Assembly (NCBI GenBank): GCA_946965045.2
Contig: OX337239.1
Coordinates: 1,984,001 to 2,048,000 of the forward strand
Origin: Epithemia pelagica
Lineage: Eukaryota > Bacillariophyta > Bacillariophyceae > Surirellales > Surirellaceae
DNA: 64,000 bases
Direction: 5' to 3'
Shown here: piece by piece, positions 50,467-61,427 of the stretch
Layout: each line of letters starts with the position of its first letter
How positions within the stretch are numbered: position 1 is the stretch's first letter
The notes under the pieces: generated by a model
What the model was told of the DNA's origin: nothing
The model's input: the letters and a program-made list of their open reading frames with translations, nothing else
Databases searched by the model: none
Translations under genes and position numbers: made by a program

Positions 50467-51718
50467 ATGAATCAAACACGGTTCTGCAACAACAAATGGA
50501 AGGTTGTAGCAATTGCGGCATTAGGTTTCTGCTTTGCGTTTTTTCCTCATATCAATGATTCTGGTTCTGTATCACTTTTCGATCCCTTCAACCGACATTA
50601 CTTCGTATCGGTGAAGAGGCGACAGAGGTTCCGAATCGCTGTAAGTGTCCAACAATGACGGGGAGTGCATGGCCTGTCTTCAACACCGCATACTCAAAAA
50701 GCCCCCATCCATTTCCCAGGCCAGACCCACTCCTTCTCCTGCTGAAAAGACCTCTACGAACAGTCGAGATTTCCCATCCTTTCCTGCAGTAACAACAAGC
50801 AGAACATGGAGTTGGTCAAGACATTTCCTCGGCCACCGAAAGGAAAGCGAAAACGAAGGCGTTGTGATCTTCTTACATGTTCCCAAAACAGGAGGTACCA
50901 CGATAAGAGAGCTAGCTCAATCAAGGGCATTTGACTTAGCTGGTTTTCGGTATGAACGTGTGTCGAAAAAGAAAGAGTTTAAAGCAATGGAACAAACAAT
51001 TGAAAACATCCTACAACGCCGCCACGCGACCACAAAGGAGGTAACCGACCGGCTGGTCTTTTACGAACTCCATGGGGATATTCCTGGGCTTGAAGAGCTT
51101 CACCAGCTTATTCAGGGCTGGAAAAACATATCTAGAACTACGAGTGTTCCGATCTTCACATTTGCAATGGTACGTGAGCCTTATTCATTCCATATTTCAT
51201 ATTTTCGCTTCTTCCATCATCCCAGATGCAAAGATATTTGGTGCGAAAAGCCGCTCCTAGAGGAAACACAAGAAGGTTTGGTACAATCTCTCTTGCCCAA
51301 CCACCAATTGCAATGTTTGCTTCGAGGACAGTTCAATGTTCGAAAGGCCCATCCATCTTTTCGTCAAGAACCCGTGGTCGAAGGACGAGAGTTGAAGCAT
51401 GCCCAGGATTTGTTGAGAACTGATTGGGACTGGGTAGGGAGGCTTGAAGATCTATCAAGGGTGACCTTGCCACTTCTCAGTGAGGTTCTCCTGGGTGATT
51501 GCACCTCCCTTTTTACAATCAACGGACAAAGAAAAGGCTTTTCGACACTTATATGGAATAAAAATCCTCCGTTGGACACTTTTGCCAAACATAACCTCAC
51601 AAGGGAAACAAGATTGGCATTGGCCAATCATTCTATCTTAGACGAAAGGCTCTATGAATGGGTTAGACAGACCTACAAGTGGGACGGGGGCATGCGATGT
51701 TTGACTGTTGTACCCTGA
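50467..51718 (+). CDS. Type II membrane sulfotransferase
   Basis: Exons 50467-50640 and 50720-51718; the 79-nt intron (GTAAGT...TTTCCCAG) is phase 0. Product 390 residues. Seen: a short basic N terminus and signal-anchor helix (VVAIAALGFCFAFF), then FLHVPKTGGTTIRELA near residue 110 (5'-phosphosulfate loop of PAPS-dependent sulfotransferases) and FAMVREPYSFHISYFRFF (3'-phosphate-binding block), ending with YEWVRQTYKWDG. Known: carbohydrate sulfotransferases of this layout act in the Golgi lumen on polysaccharides or glycoproteins; diatoms make sulfated glycans. The acceptor cannot be inferred. Splice sites are strong, and the intron removes a stretch with a stop in the exon-1 frame. Confidence 0.85.
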
Positions 51719-52979
51719 AGGCTTGAACCAATGCCGTAGCTATCATTTTCTCTTAACAAGGGGGCACTTGCTGTTTGTCTGTTGTGCTCTCGTCCCGCAA
51801 GAAGCTGGAAGCTATGATATTCTCTCTTGACTTGTTGTCTAGGGTACGATTCACCATCACAGAGATAATCCTCTGCTAGCTACCGAGCGAATAGGGCATG
51901 GCGATAGCGATAGATTATTTACGGGGATGGGTGGGTGGACAGACAGGTCCTCTACAATAGGTGGAGTCAGTACAACGTCTTTATCCGTCTGTTTGAAGCT
52001 TTGTCCGTTCCTTTTGGCAGAAATGAATAATTAATAATTATTGGAATTGGTCGTTGACGTTGGGGGTTCGGGTTGGGTTTGGTTGCTGGCGTTGCAGCTC
52101 CATTCTCCATTCTCCACCACTACAAGTACCGAAACTGCAAACTGCTACCTGCTATGGTCGCTACCGACAGTAGTCCAAGAATTCCCGAATTCCCGAAAAC
52201 AACACCCTTCTTCCCTCACTGGCTAGCTCCACGTTGGTCATCCGCAATCCGCATCTACTATTTACGCTTGATATTTTGGATTTTGGATACCACCCCTACC
52301 TCCTACTCCTACTCCTCTAGCCCCTCTAGAGCTAGAGGTAGTTCTATTCGACTGGAAGGATAATACTGCGAGCTAGAGGAGTACTAGCTCTACTAGGTAG
52401 TAGAGCTACGGGAACCTAGCCAAACACCTCAGCGAGGGAGGATCCTAGGCAATGGAATTCTGGATGATAGAAACCAGCACACCCTCAGAACACCTCCGCT
52501 GGGGACTGGTCTATTCGCTCAGTTCGAGAGAAGGTAAAATTTATAGAGGGGCATGGACATGGAGCCGACGGTTCGTACGTACTTTACTGTACTTCGTACC
52601 ATGCAGAAAAGAAGCCATGAAACATGAAACGAAACCATGAATCATGAATCATGAATCTCCTTTATATGATTATGGCTTACGACTTACGAACAAGGTAGAG
52701 GTAGAGAGTGACGGCAACTGTAAACTTTACCATCTTGTATCATCTTATCTCGATGTCTACCAAATACCAAAGTCTCATCAACAAACTACCTACCGTAGTC
52801 AATCTCATTCCTCTCGTTTATGTCATTAGCCATTTTCGTTTCACTTTGAAATCGAGACTCACAATGATATTAAAAGTAGTTTTACTCCTTAGATACATTA
52901 GTCTCACAAAGGTTCAACAGGTAACGGAGATTCTCTCATAAGGTTCAAATGTCCTCGAGAGCTTAGAAAGATTAACGAA
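51719..52979. other. Gene-poor stretch with CTAG-rich low complexity
   Basis: No credible gene. 52290-52420 is dense in CTCCTA, CTAG and AGAGCTAG words; 52620-52660 has ATGAATC repeats. Several overlapping short open stretches look random. Confidence 0.45.
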
Positions 52980-54092
52980 TTAGCTCTCATGAATCCTCTT
53001 CTTGTCATATTTGTCGTCTCGAATTATGCGCTCGCAAAGTTCGGGATGACCACGCAAAAAGAGGGGGTTGGTGAAGGCGCCCTTTAGCCTTCCCTGTTTC
53101 ACGATCGGGAATCGATACGAGAATAGCTGACGGCGAAAGGAAGCCCAGGTGTTGCCTCGAAAATAGTTCGGCATAATTTTCTCAACAAAGACGGTCGGTT
53201 CATGAACCCATAGCCCCCCTTCATCGAGAAATGACATGATATGACCTTTTCCTTCCGCCTCAAGAGTTGTCACGATTCTATGTAACTTCTGGGCGAAAGA
53301 CTCGTGATCATATTTACGTTTCTTCCGCTTCGGTGGTTCTTCCAGATGAGGAGATGGATCCCTCTTCACAACACGATCGGGTTCAGTCCTCTGGGATTCC
53401 GCTCTTGAAACTGGACGAATCATATGTTTCGGATCTAGCATCTCTCCCAATTGATTAGGTGGGATGAGAGCCGGAGCATATGTGAGTGCCGGCGTTGTTG
53501 CAGGTGCGGTTGTTGCTCCTGATAAAAGAATAAGATTATCCATTGCAGAGGCTCCCTGAAGTCTTGTAACCAGAGGTTGAGAGGCGCCGGTCTGCATTAT
53601 CGTCGATACTGGTCTTGAGAGTTGAGTCAAAAGTGCGGGATGAATTGCAGTATGGGATGCAGCTAAAGGAACTCGATCACCTTGAAGAACCGGTATGATT
53701 GGTTGCGACGCTACTGGCACAGCTGATGGCACTAAGGCAAGTTGAGGCCTCACATGCGAAGCAAGAGGAGGAGCACCTTGAAGACCAAGTGAGACAAGCG
53801 TCGACAGACGTTGGTCGCATGGGGCGCTGTAATCGCCCGCAACTTGTGGTGGCCCATACAAAGCGTTTACTGAGACATCGGGGCCTGGTAGAAGTACATT
53901 TTTATTGCGCCGCTGGTCCTGCAAAAGCTCTAGGATGACATGATCTTGAACAAGACTACCTGGGTGGGCCACCGAGGGAGTTGCTGGAAGCACGGTTTCA
54001 CGAGGCAAACTCAGAACTGGAGGAACGAGTATTAGTTGCTCTGGATTGACCGAGGGAGCGCCCGAGTTGTAATCAATCGTAACACGGCCCAT
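52980..54092 (-). CDS. Heat-shock-factor-type DNA-binding protein, domain at the C terminus
   Basis: 370 residues, one exon from an ATG. Seen: about 240 residues of Pro/Leu/Ala-rich low complexity, a basic cluster (PKRKKRKYDH), then an HSF-type winged helix: FAQKLHRIVTTLE, HIMSFLDEGGLWVHEPTVFVEKIMPNYFRG, NTWASFRRQLFSYRFPIVKQG, AFTNPLFLRGHPELCERIIRDD. The recognition helix SFRRQLFSYRF fits the family's SFVRQLN-YGF pattern. The protein stops just after the domain, with no HR-A/B coiled coil. Known: diatoms encode many HSF-domain proteins. Usual HSFs carry the domain at the N terminus; here the order is reversed. Inferred: a nuclear transcription regulator, possibly monomeric. Confidence 0.85.
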   Translation of the reverse strand: MGRVTIDYNSGAPSVNPEQLILVPPVLSLPRETVLPATPSVAHPGSLVQDHVILELLQDQRRNKNVLLPGPDVSVNALYGPPQVAGDYSAPCDQRLSTLVSLGLQGAPPLASHVRPQLALVPSAVPVASQPIIPVLQGDRVPLAASHTAIHPALLTQLSRPVSTIMQTGASQPLVTRLQGASAMDNLILLSGATTAPATTPALTYAPALIPPNQLGEMLDPKHMIRPVSRAESQRTEPDRVVKRDPSPHLEEPPKRKKRKYDHESFAQKLHRIVTTLEAEGKGHIMSFLDEGGLWVHEPTVFVEKIMPNYFRGNTWASFRRQLFSYRFPIVKQGRLKGAFTNPLFLRGHPELCERIIRDDKYDKKRIHES

Positions 54093-54805
54093 CTTTGCGG
54101 GAGCGGTACTATTGCTTGAGGTTCCAAATGGATTATGCAGCGAAACGTGGAGGCTATCGAGCTAAAAACGAAGAGGAGCTAAACGTTGTCCTTCTCGACG
54201 AAAGAGTGCCAAAATTGGTTGCAAGCTTTGGACTTTAGGACCTTGTATGTCACGGCGAAATGTTGTAGCGAAGCATGAATGCGAAGCTTGATCATGCAAA
54301 AATTTGGAGAATCGCATTATTTCGCACATTTCGATTTCTGATTTCTGATTATCTTTCCGCCTCGACACCAATGATTATGATAATTGTACACGAGTCCCGA
54401 ATGCGTTAGGTATTGAGTCCCGGGTCCATGAGAAAGAGACAAGAGACAAGATCAAGAGAGAAGAACAAGGAACCAATGGCTGGTGGGACAAGTCGAATAT
54501 CCAATAAATAACAATAATGAGAGGCACGTGCAAACAGTTATGCAGATGCAGTCAGGCTATGTCCTACTCGTATGTCCTGCGTGCATACTGCGTACCAGGT
54601 ATTGTACGAGGTACGAGTATTATTATTTCCAGTTACGAGTTTCGAGTTTCGAGACATGATCGATGTTCGCATTTGGTTTTGGAATTTTAAATTTGCATCC
54701 GAGGTTCGAAGTTTTGTGTTTTTGGTTTTTGGTTTTTGGTTTTTGGTTTTTGGTTTTGATTGTTGTTTGTAGAGGTCGGTCCTGCGGTAAGCGCTCACGC
54801 AGATT
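54093..54805. other. Intergenic with a 7-bp tandem repeat
   Basis: No gene seen. Contains the TTTTTGG tandem near 54718-54757 and short palindromic words (GTACCAGGTATTGTACGAGGTAC). Probably the HSF gene's upstream region followed by repeat-rich DNA. Confidence 0.4.
54718..54757. repeat. Tandem repeat, unit TTTTTGG, about 5-6 copies
   Basis: Visible directly as consecutive TTTTTGG units ending in TTTTGATTG. No function inferred. Confidence 0.8.
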
Positions 54806-54971
54806 TGTATAAATCCTGCCACTACACGCTACAACACGGCGTATACGGCGTGCAACAAGTGGCTAGATCAAAAAATTATGACTAGAAAACTCAGCATATG
54901 TAGGCGATGCATATTCGCCAATATGCGACCATGTATCCGCCAATATGCGACCTGTTGGCGGGATTTATTCA
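54806..54971. repeat. MITE-like repeat with imperfect TIRs
   Basis: Starts TGTATAAATCCTGCC and ends GGCGGGATTTATTCA, whose complement begins TGAATAAATCCCGCC, an imperfect 15-bp terminal inverted repeat. Bases 54862-54972 recur inverted at 61781-61901, and 54806-54837 recur directly at 61705-61736. No clean target duplication. Confidence 0.5.
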
Positions 54972-55125
54972 GTCCCCGCGAGCTAGATCGGAAGCATTTC
55001 GACTAGGTCGCCCACGACTTGTTTCAGCAGAGGCCGGTCCATCAGGACTATTTTTTCTCAATTAAGAGGGGTGTCTATTCGGACAATAAAAGAGGGGTGT
55101 GAGGACAATGAATTCGATCATGTAA

Positions 55126-58100
55126 TCACCACAAAACACGTTGTGCTAGAAAACGCAATCGGGGTCCTGGTAACGATTTTGTCAGCAGGTCCGCAAGATT
55201 GGTTTCACCTTCTTCCCAGGCGATACGCACGATGTGGGCGGCTTGTGCCTCACGTGTGCGATGGTAAGCAATCGCATTGTGTTTTTTCTTCAGAGTGACT
55301 TCAGGCATGGTTGCACTCTTGAACACAGATTCATTATCACAGAACACATTGGTTTCGCCATCAAGTGGGATGCCCATCATTCTCAACTTGTAACGGAAAC
55401 CCTCTATCTGTTCGATGGCAGTCTTCATTGCGACAAATTCGGAGCCAAATGTTGATGTCTCAACAGTACTCTGTCGTTTGGAATACCACAAGATAGGTGC
55501 TCGTTGTAAGAACATAAGAATACCAGTTTGTGAGCGACGCGTAGCAAGACAACCAGCGTGATCGGCATCAACAAAACAAGTTGTGGTAACAGCCCGTCCA
55601 CGAGGTGGTGGCATATTGGGCGGCAAAGGGTCACTAGCATCAGGGTAGTATTCAGACCAGTCTGCCTGGAAGAAACGATCCTCGTCGAAGGTCGGAGTTG
55701 TGTCGTCGAACACTAGGGTGGAACGTCCATGCGCTTTTAGGTATGCAAAAATGTGCAAGGCTTGTTCGAGGTGTCCTTCACGTGGCATGGCTAGATATCG
55801 GGACAGTTGTGATACGGCAACAATGATATCAATACGACCAAGTTCCACAACCCAACGAAGGATACCAATTAGTCCCTGATAGTAATTTGCACGTCGGGGG
55901 TCCAGTTCAGGAGATGAGTCGATCTCAGGACGATACCCAGTGGCAAGCGGAGTTGAGACTTGTGTCTGTAGCTTTTGGCCAACTTTAGACAGTTCGGTCT
56001 CAATTTCAGATATGGCACGTTTAACATATTTGTCGGAGGACATGGCCCATCGGGGTTTGTTCTCAGGATCGTCAGTATCTGGTATGGTATAGTGTCGAAT
56101 CTCAGATCCCAAGTATTCGTCTGGGTCTTTAATACTCTCGGGTTTGATGGTATACCGTTTTTCCAGATCATTCATGATCGATCGCGGATCATGACTGACA
56201 CAGAGTATGTCGTCTATGTAGACAAGTACATACTCATAGTATTGGAACCCATCAGATGGTCGGACTTGAGGTCGAAGCCAGACATCAGGGTCAGCCAAGC
56301 AACTGTTGAACTTCAATTCACGAAGTGTTGCGGCAATGTGATCACGCCAACAAGCAGCAGAACTCTTCAAAACATACAGAGCACGAACAATCAGTGCAGG
56401 TCGGCCAACGTTTTCGGGACCAAATTCTAGTCCCGCCGTAATATAAGTTCGCTCTTTTGTTGGTGCATTGAGGTATGCATTTTGTACGTCCCCGGCCAAC
56501 ACGTCCAGGCCATTAAGGGCAGCGATAGTGAATGCAATTCGTACGCTATCACGGGATACAACACTGGAGTACGTGGATTCCTTCGGTGGATCAGTCTTAT
56601 GCCCACCGGCAACCAGTCGGGCTTTACGGCGAAGATCAGACTTGATATCAAAGACCATATGACATGGGATATGTTTGTATCCAATTGGTACTTTGTCATC
56701 ATCACGGAATTCAAAGGCAATGCGAACATTTTTCATCTCCTTTTCGATGGCTTTCCGCCAGAAATCAGTCCCCGTTCGACGATCAATCTCAAGAGCTTCT
56801 TGAACGGTTTTGGGCAGTTCAATACCATAATTGTGGGTACGTTTCCAATAGCGAGATTTTACTTTCGCAAGAATCACACCACGTTTGCGTAACGTATGTG
56901 GAACCCACCAGGCATAGGCCGGTTCTTTGGCAAGCCCCGCCGCAACAGCATATTCGGCTAGTTGTACAGGCGAATCGTTTTTGAGATCTTTGAGAGGGAT
57001 CCAAACAGTAGAACCATCGGAGAGTTCACACTCATGTTCCCAACCAACGGTTGTATGGCGATTACGGCCATTCAACCAGTCCGGATCCGTTCGGAGGACA
57101 GCGTCCTTGGTTTTGCGATGTCCAATGATATCCTTTACAATGGCATAGGAGTTGCCCTCAGTGTCGACTTGAGAGTAAAGGTTCTCGGCAATGAGATTGG
57201 CAGCAAGAGATTCGGTCGATCCATCGGGATACAGCACGTCATAGAAACGTGTGTCTAAGATTGGATTTGGATCACGTTTGCCAATTGGTCGGCCATGTTC
57301 ATCTTTGGAGCGGCCTATGATCTTGGCTCTGGCCTGGTCCCCGCCATGCGGCAGCATGACTTCGGCTGTGAGATATTCGTCTAACTCCTCCGGAGTGTAG
57401 TCGTCAGCATCAGGGAGAGGTGTATCGGAGTCAAGAGCAGCAGGAAAGAGAGATTCGCTTTCGTCTTCTCCAAAGAAATCATCGGGTGGATCAGGGGAAA
57501 CGTTGGCGGCATCTTCATCGGAGGACGGCGATGTATCCACGAGGAGAGTCTTGATAAGACCATCATAGACTTCCAGTTGTTGACGGATTGTGGGATTTTT
57601 CATATCGTCGTCAGGGATTGCCCACACATCTTTTCGGACAATAACTCGACCTTTCTCTGTCAAGACGTTGAAGGCCATGTCATCAATACAGTCATCGGCA
57701 AGACCAAGCCAGCGCCCAATACATTTACGCTCATGAGGGAAGTCATGCGACGGCGTATAATAGTATACAGGTTGATAGAAATCAAACAAAGCCATGGGAG
57801 AGATGTCGGGTGTCGATCCAAGAACGTGTTCAAATGGCGTTCGTCCATTAAGTTCAGGGATATCAGAGGCAGTTAACTGGCGGACAGAGGCAACCCACTT
57901 CAGCGCATAGGACCATGTGCGTCGTGGTGCACCAGTTTGACGTAACTTCCTAATAACACCTTTCTTCAACTCACGGATGCTCGCTTCCGCGGCATTCTGC
58001 CATTGACTGTATGGGACGGTCACTTCTTGTTTGATACGGTACTCATTACAGATCTCACGAGAACGTCCATGAAATAGCTCTTGCGCACCATCAGAAATTA

Positions 58101-59382
58101 ACGTCTGAGGAATTCCGACATTCTGGATAAGGGACATCAGACCTTCAGGGTGTTGCTTCTTTGATTTCCAGGGATAGACAAAATCATAGCCCTTTCCATC
58201 AGTAAATACGGAAGCACCCGTGTGAAGATCAAGCGATGGGCACTTGGAGAACATCTCGTTGCAAAACCATCGTCCCTTGACATTCGGGAATTTGAGCCAT
58301 GGAGCTTTCTTTCGGACCTTGCGTTCGGATGGGACAAGGACATTTCGGACCCCAGCCTGGGTTGTCACTTGTAAAGTCTTCTTGGCCTTAGTAAGGCCGA
58401 CATTCCATCGAGAAGACAAGGTCTGGGGATCAAGTACAGTCTTAGAAGAAGATGGCAAGACTTTTACGGCTTTCGTTGGTCGTGACGAAGCAGACTTAAC
58501 GGCTTTGAGAAAGTATTCGTCGGGATCAAGGTCCTCAATGTCCACAGTATCCTCGGCACTTGGTGGATGGGACACTCGAACGGCAGCAACTAAGCGGTTG
58601 CATAGTTCATCCTCGTCATTCTCAAGTTCCATGCAATAGCCATAGGTTTCGTCGTATGATCGGACGGCAGCAACCAATCGCGGGACACAGGATGCAGCAA
58701 TCGAATTCGGATCAACTTGGCGGACAGCAGATGCATTGGATGCATTGGCTTTCTCCTCCGCAGCAGCGAAGGTGGACGAATGAGGGTGCCACACCAAATC
58801 AGCAGTCATGACTATCTGTGGGAGCGACTCGAGCTCCTCCGGGGTTGGCTTCGTGGTCGCGAAGCCAGAGATAACACCGGACATTTCTAGAGGAATGGTC
58901 AGGTCAGCATCGGGAATACGAATGCTGTGTGTGCTGTAAGGGTCAAACTGACGCGGCACATCATGGACAATGAGGCCGTTTGAACGCAGTTGATTGGGAC
59001 AAATCAATGATTGGGACAATCGGTCCTCGAAGAATAACGACTTGTGAAACAGCAATAGATAACTATTGTTGTGGGCATCAGTCCAGACAGTGGCGGTCGT
59101 GGTGACGGGGATACGCTCTAGGGGTTTATATTCCTCTGAGAATGGGGAAACAGTGATGTAACGGTCAGGTTCCCTGAATTTCACAAAGTTGCGACCAACA
59201 CAACAAGTGTCAGCATGCGAGTCCATTTCACATGTCAGATCAATCGGATCAGTGGTATGGGACTGTGATACGGCAGCACATAAACGGTGTGCAAAGGCTA
59301 AGCTGAAGGTAGGGGTGCCTACAAGTGAGAAATGTGGACGGATAAGATTTGTTTTATCAATTTCATCACTGGGCACACAGCC
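55126..59382 (-). CDS. Copia pol: protease, integrase, reverse transcriptase, RNase H
   Basis: About 1420 residues after the TGA. Seen in order: protease site CEMDSHADTCCVG; integrase with Asp in SVFTDGKGYDF, Asp in LISDGAQELFHG and Glu in QWQNAAEASIRELKKG; an acidic linker; RT with RKARLVAGGHKTDPP, VLAGDVQNAYLNAP, ALYVLKSSAACW and VLVYIDDILCVSHD (intact catalytic pair); RNase H with TTTCFVDADHAGCLATRRSQTG, FGSEFVAMK, and VFCDNESVFKSATMPEVTLKKKHNAIAYHRTREA. No frameshift or stop inside. There is no ATG near its start, so it must be expressed by readthrough of the TGA, another recoding event or processing. Intact motifs suggest this copy was recently functional. Confidence 0.9.
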   Translation of the reverse strand, partial: GCVPSDEIDKTNLIRPHFSLVGTPTFSLAFAHRLCAAVSQSHTTDPIDLTCEMDSHADTCCVGRNFVKFREPDRYITVSPFSEEYKPLERIPVTTTATVWTDAHNNSYLLLFHKSLFFEDRLSQSLICPNQLRSNGLIVHDVPRQFDPYSTHSIRIPDADLTIPLEMSGVISGFATTKPTPEELESLPQIVMTADLVWHPHSSTFAAAEEKANASNASAVRQVDPNSIAASCVPRLVAAVRSYDETYGYCMELENDEDELCNRLVAAVRVSHPPSAEDTVDIEDLDPDEYFLKAVKSASSRPTKAVKVLPSSSKTVLDPQTLSSRWNVGLTKAKKTLQVTTQAGVRNVLVPSERKVRKKAPWLKFPNVKGRWFCNEMFSKCPSLDLHTGASVFTDGKGYDFVYPWKSKKQHPEGLMSLIQNVGIPQTLISDGAQELFHGRSREICNEYRIKQEVTVPYSQWQNAAEASIRELKKGVIRKLRQTGAPRRTWSYALKWVASVRQLTASDIPELNGRTPFEHVLGSTPDISPMALFDFYQPVYYYTPSHDFPHERKCIGRWLGLADDCIDDMAFNVLTEKGRVIVRKDVWAIPDDDMKNPTIRQQLEVYDGLIKTLLVDTSPSSDEDAANVSPDPPDDFFGEDESESLFPAALDSDTPLPDADDYTPEELDEYLTAEVMLPHGGDQARAKIIGRSKDEHGRPIGKRDPNPILDTRFYDVLYPDGSTESLAANLIAENLYSQVDTEGNSYAIVKDIIGHRKTKDAVLRTDPDWLNGRNRHTTVGWEHECELSDGSTVWIPLKDLKNDSPVQLAEYAVAAGLAKEPAYAWWVPHTLRKRGVILAKVKSRYWKRTHNYGIELPKTVQEALEIDRRTGTDFWRKAIEKEMKNVRIAFEFRDDDKVPIGYKHIPCHMVFDIKSDLRRKARLVAGGHKTDPPKESTYSSVVSRDSVRIAFTIAALNGLDVLAGDVQNAYLNAPTKERTYITAGLEFGPENVGRPALIVRALYVLKSSAACWRDHIAATLRELKFNSCLADPDVWLRPQVRPSDGFQYYEYVLVYIDDILCVSHDPRSIMNDLEKRYTIKPESIKDPDEYLGSEIRHYTIPDTDDPENKPRWAMSSDKYVKRAISEIETELSKVGQKLQTQVSTPLATGYRPEIDSSPELDPRRANYYQGLIGILRWVVELGRIDIIVAVSQLSRYLAMPREGHLEQALHIFAYLKAHGRSTLVFDDTTPTFDEDRFFQADWSEYYPDASDPLPPNMPPPRGRAVTTTCFVDADHAGCLATRRSQTGILMFLQRAPILWYSKRQSTVETSTFGSEFVAMKTAIEQIEGFRYKLRMMGIPLDGETNVFCDNESVFKSATMPEVTLKKKHNAIAYHRTREAQAAHIVRIAWEEGETNLADLLTKSLPGPRLRFLAQRVLW

Positions 59383-60936
59383 TCAGGTCTGCTTTGTGGC
59401 CTTATCAGCAAGGGCAGCTTTCGCAACGGCAGTTGTAGGCTCCTTGGTTTCATCAGGGTTGTGCGGCTTTGTAGATCCTTTTTTACTATGGGCAAAGCGT
59501 CCGAAACTGTTTCCGGCTGAGGTTTTGGGAACAGTCGGTTCATCAGCAACAGGAGGATCAGGCTCGGAATAGTTCGGCGCGTCGTCGCCATCCAGGTCAG
59601 TGGTCTCCAATTTCATGTCATCAGACTTTGGAGTTTCAGTTTTACTCAACTTGCGAGAGCCATTTTCATCTTCAGTTCGCACGGCTCCCGCCTTGCGCTT
59701 TCCATTAGCGTCTTTCTGTTCTTTGTCTTTCTGTTCTTTACGGGCACGGAGGATTTCAGCCTTCTCTTCATCAGAGAGCTTGCGCCATTCATCCAAACTG
59801 TAATGACGTGTCTTCTTCTTATTCTGCTTGTAACGACCATTCTTCTTTCCACTAGTCTTAGTCGTACCCACACCAGCAATCTTTCGATTCTCGTCATTGG
59901 TCTTGTCGGTACGGGATGCAGCAATCAACGTGCCAAAATACTGCTGGCATGCTTCAAAATCAGAAAGCTTTGCTGCGTCACCGTTGACGACCGTCTTTCC
60001 CGCCGCCAAAGAGGGATCCGATATACCTTTGAGGAAATCGGTTACCTTTTTGGTTTCGGCAACGGGTTCATCAAGTTCAGCCAACGTATTATGAGCTTTC
60101 TGATGGCGGTGAACATATTGTTGATACGAGAAACGACCGCGGACTGTAAACTTTGCGTCGGCAATAGCAGCGTATGCTTCTTTCTTGCGGATGGTGACAG
60201 CTGCTGTTCCAGTAGCTTGGCGAGTCAACGCAAGATACGCCTCACGGCCGTCCTTCTTCTTTTGGTGTGGCTTGATGAACGTCAGGCCAGGTCCGCCAAC
60301 AAGGAAAGGTTTCATCAGTGTGAAGACGCGTTGATTGTCAAGGGCATACTGATCACCTTGCAGGATAGTAGTAGCAATCAAATCGTCATCGATAGTATCG
60401 TAGGCAGCATTCCTTGCTTCAGAACCGACAGGCTTAGTTTCACGAAGGACGTATGTCAAAGGGACACCCGTTGTGGGATTGCAATGCTGTGCGAGGAACG
60501 TGAGCAAGGCATCGTTAAACACCTCCCACTGAGTAAACGAAGTCAACTCTTTCGGTGGGGTCAGTTCATCGGAGGCAACTTCCTTGTTGAGTGCAAACAG
60601 TTCCTGGGTACGTTTGGTCCATTTCTTGATCAGGGGCGGATCAGAGAAAAGTGAGACTTTAAGAGCCTGACCACGAGACAAACGGTATTCGAGCCACATT
60701 CGGAAGCCGTGGAGCTGCAGGTTAGCACTGAAGGGAAAGGCCCCGTTCTCTGGAGGGGTCTTCGCCATCATCTTCAACATCGACGGCACTTGATGGACCG
60801 CAACAGTCATGAACGATTGAGCATCATCAAAACCCTGCTCAATGATGTAGGTCACGGTGGCATCATTGTATCCACAGCGTTTAACGGCAGCCTTGAAATC
60901 TTCCTTGGGATTTTCAGGGGCAGTGGATGAAGACAT
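59383..60936 (-). CDS. Copia gag
   Basis: 517 residues, start at the ATG MSSSTAPENP (60936). Seen: a helical capsid-like half with ANLQLHGFRMWLEYRLSRGQALK and RGRFSYQQYVHRHQKAHNTLAEL, then a Lys-rich basic stretch (KKNGRYKQNKKKTRHYSLDEWRKLSDEEKAEIL) and an acidic/Pro tail. No CCHC zinc knuckle. It ends at TGA (59383-59385) in the context ACC TGA GGC, immediately followed by pol in the same frame. Known: gag of this type packages the element RNA into particles. Confidence 0.85.
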   Translation of the reverse strand: MSSSTAPENPKEDFKAAVKRCGYNDATVTYIIEQGFDDAQSFMTVAVHQVPSMLKMMAKTPPENGAFPFSANLQLHGFRMWLEYRLSRGQALKVSLFSDPPLIKKWTKRTQELFALNKEVASDELTPPKELTSFTQWEVFNDALLTFLAQHCNPTTGVPLTYVLRETKPVGSEARNAAYDTIDDDLIATTILQGDQYALDNQRVFTLMKPFLVGGPGLTFIKPHQKKKDGREAYLALTRQATGTAAVTIRKKEAYAAIADAKFTVRGRFSYQQYVHRHQKAHNTLAELDEPVAETKKVTDFLKGISDPSLAAGKTVVNGDAAKLSDFEACQQYFGTLIAASRTDKTNDENRKIAGVGTTKTSGKKNGRYKQNKKKTRHYSLDEWRKLSDEEKAEILRARKEQKDKEQKDANGKRKAGAVRTEDENGSRKLSKTETPKSDDMKLETTDLDGDDAPNYSEPDPPVADEPTVPKTSAGNSFGRFAHSKKGSTKPHNPDETKEPTTAVAKAALADKATKQT

Positions 60937-60948
60937 GGTGGAAGGCAA

Positions 60949-61427
60949 AAGGAAAACAAGAGAGCCAGAAGCAGGAGAGGTTCAGAGCAAAAAACAGGCA
61001 AAAACACAGAAGTGTGGAGGCATTGCCAAAAGGTGATGCAGATCGCAGATTTCGCGATTCTACCTGGAATTAAGGTGCACAAGTAGTGTCAACTTGCGTT
61101 TGCGCTGCAGTCGGCAGAGAACAAATACTTAGGACGTGTGCGTCGGCACAGTGCAAAAGGAGGTATCTATATTTTCATGTATGGAGAAAAGATTACCAAA
61201 ACAATCGCTCACTTAAGCGAGTGCTCCCCGTCACGTGGGAGAGTGCCATGGGTCACACATCACGAGTGTGAACTATAAGTAGTGCCGCAAGCATACCGTG
61301 ACGAGTAGCTTAGCGCGAACACTCCCAAGCGGTGATCAGCCGCTGCCAGTACGGGCAAAAGGCAGAGAGCAAGACTCCAAGGAGTTTCACATGATGCATA
61401 GCGTAGCTAGCATAGTTGGTGAGTTAG
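60949..61427. other. Leader region upstream of the second copia gag
   Basis: Probably the 5' untranslated leader or remnant LTR on the minus strand. No matching copy exists left of pol. No gene seen. Confidence 0.4.

Larger units (their letters stand above)
55126..60936 (-). mobile_element. Second Ty1/copia element, coding region intact apart from one gag/pol TGA
   Basis: Gag (60936-59383) and pol (59382-55126) lie in one frame separated only by TGA. All protease, integrase, RT and RNase H motifs are present. No LTR pair could be recognised: sequence left of 55126 and right of 60936 shares no direct repeat beyond the 32-bp repeat at 54806/61705. The true element ends are therefore unknown, and the LTRs may be lost, very diverged or rearranged. 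Confidence 0.8.
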
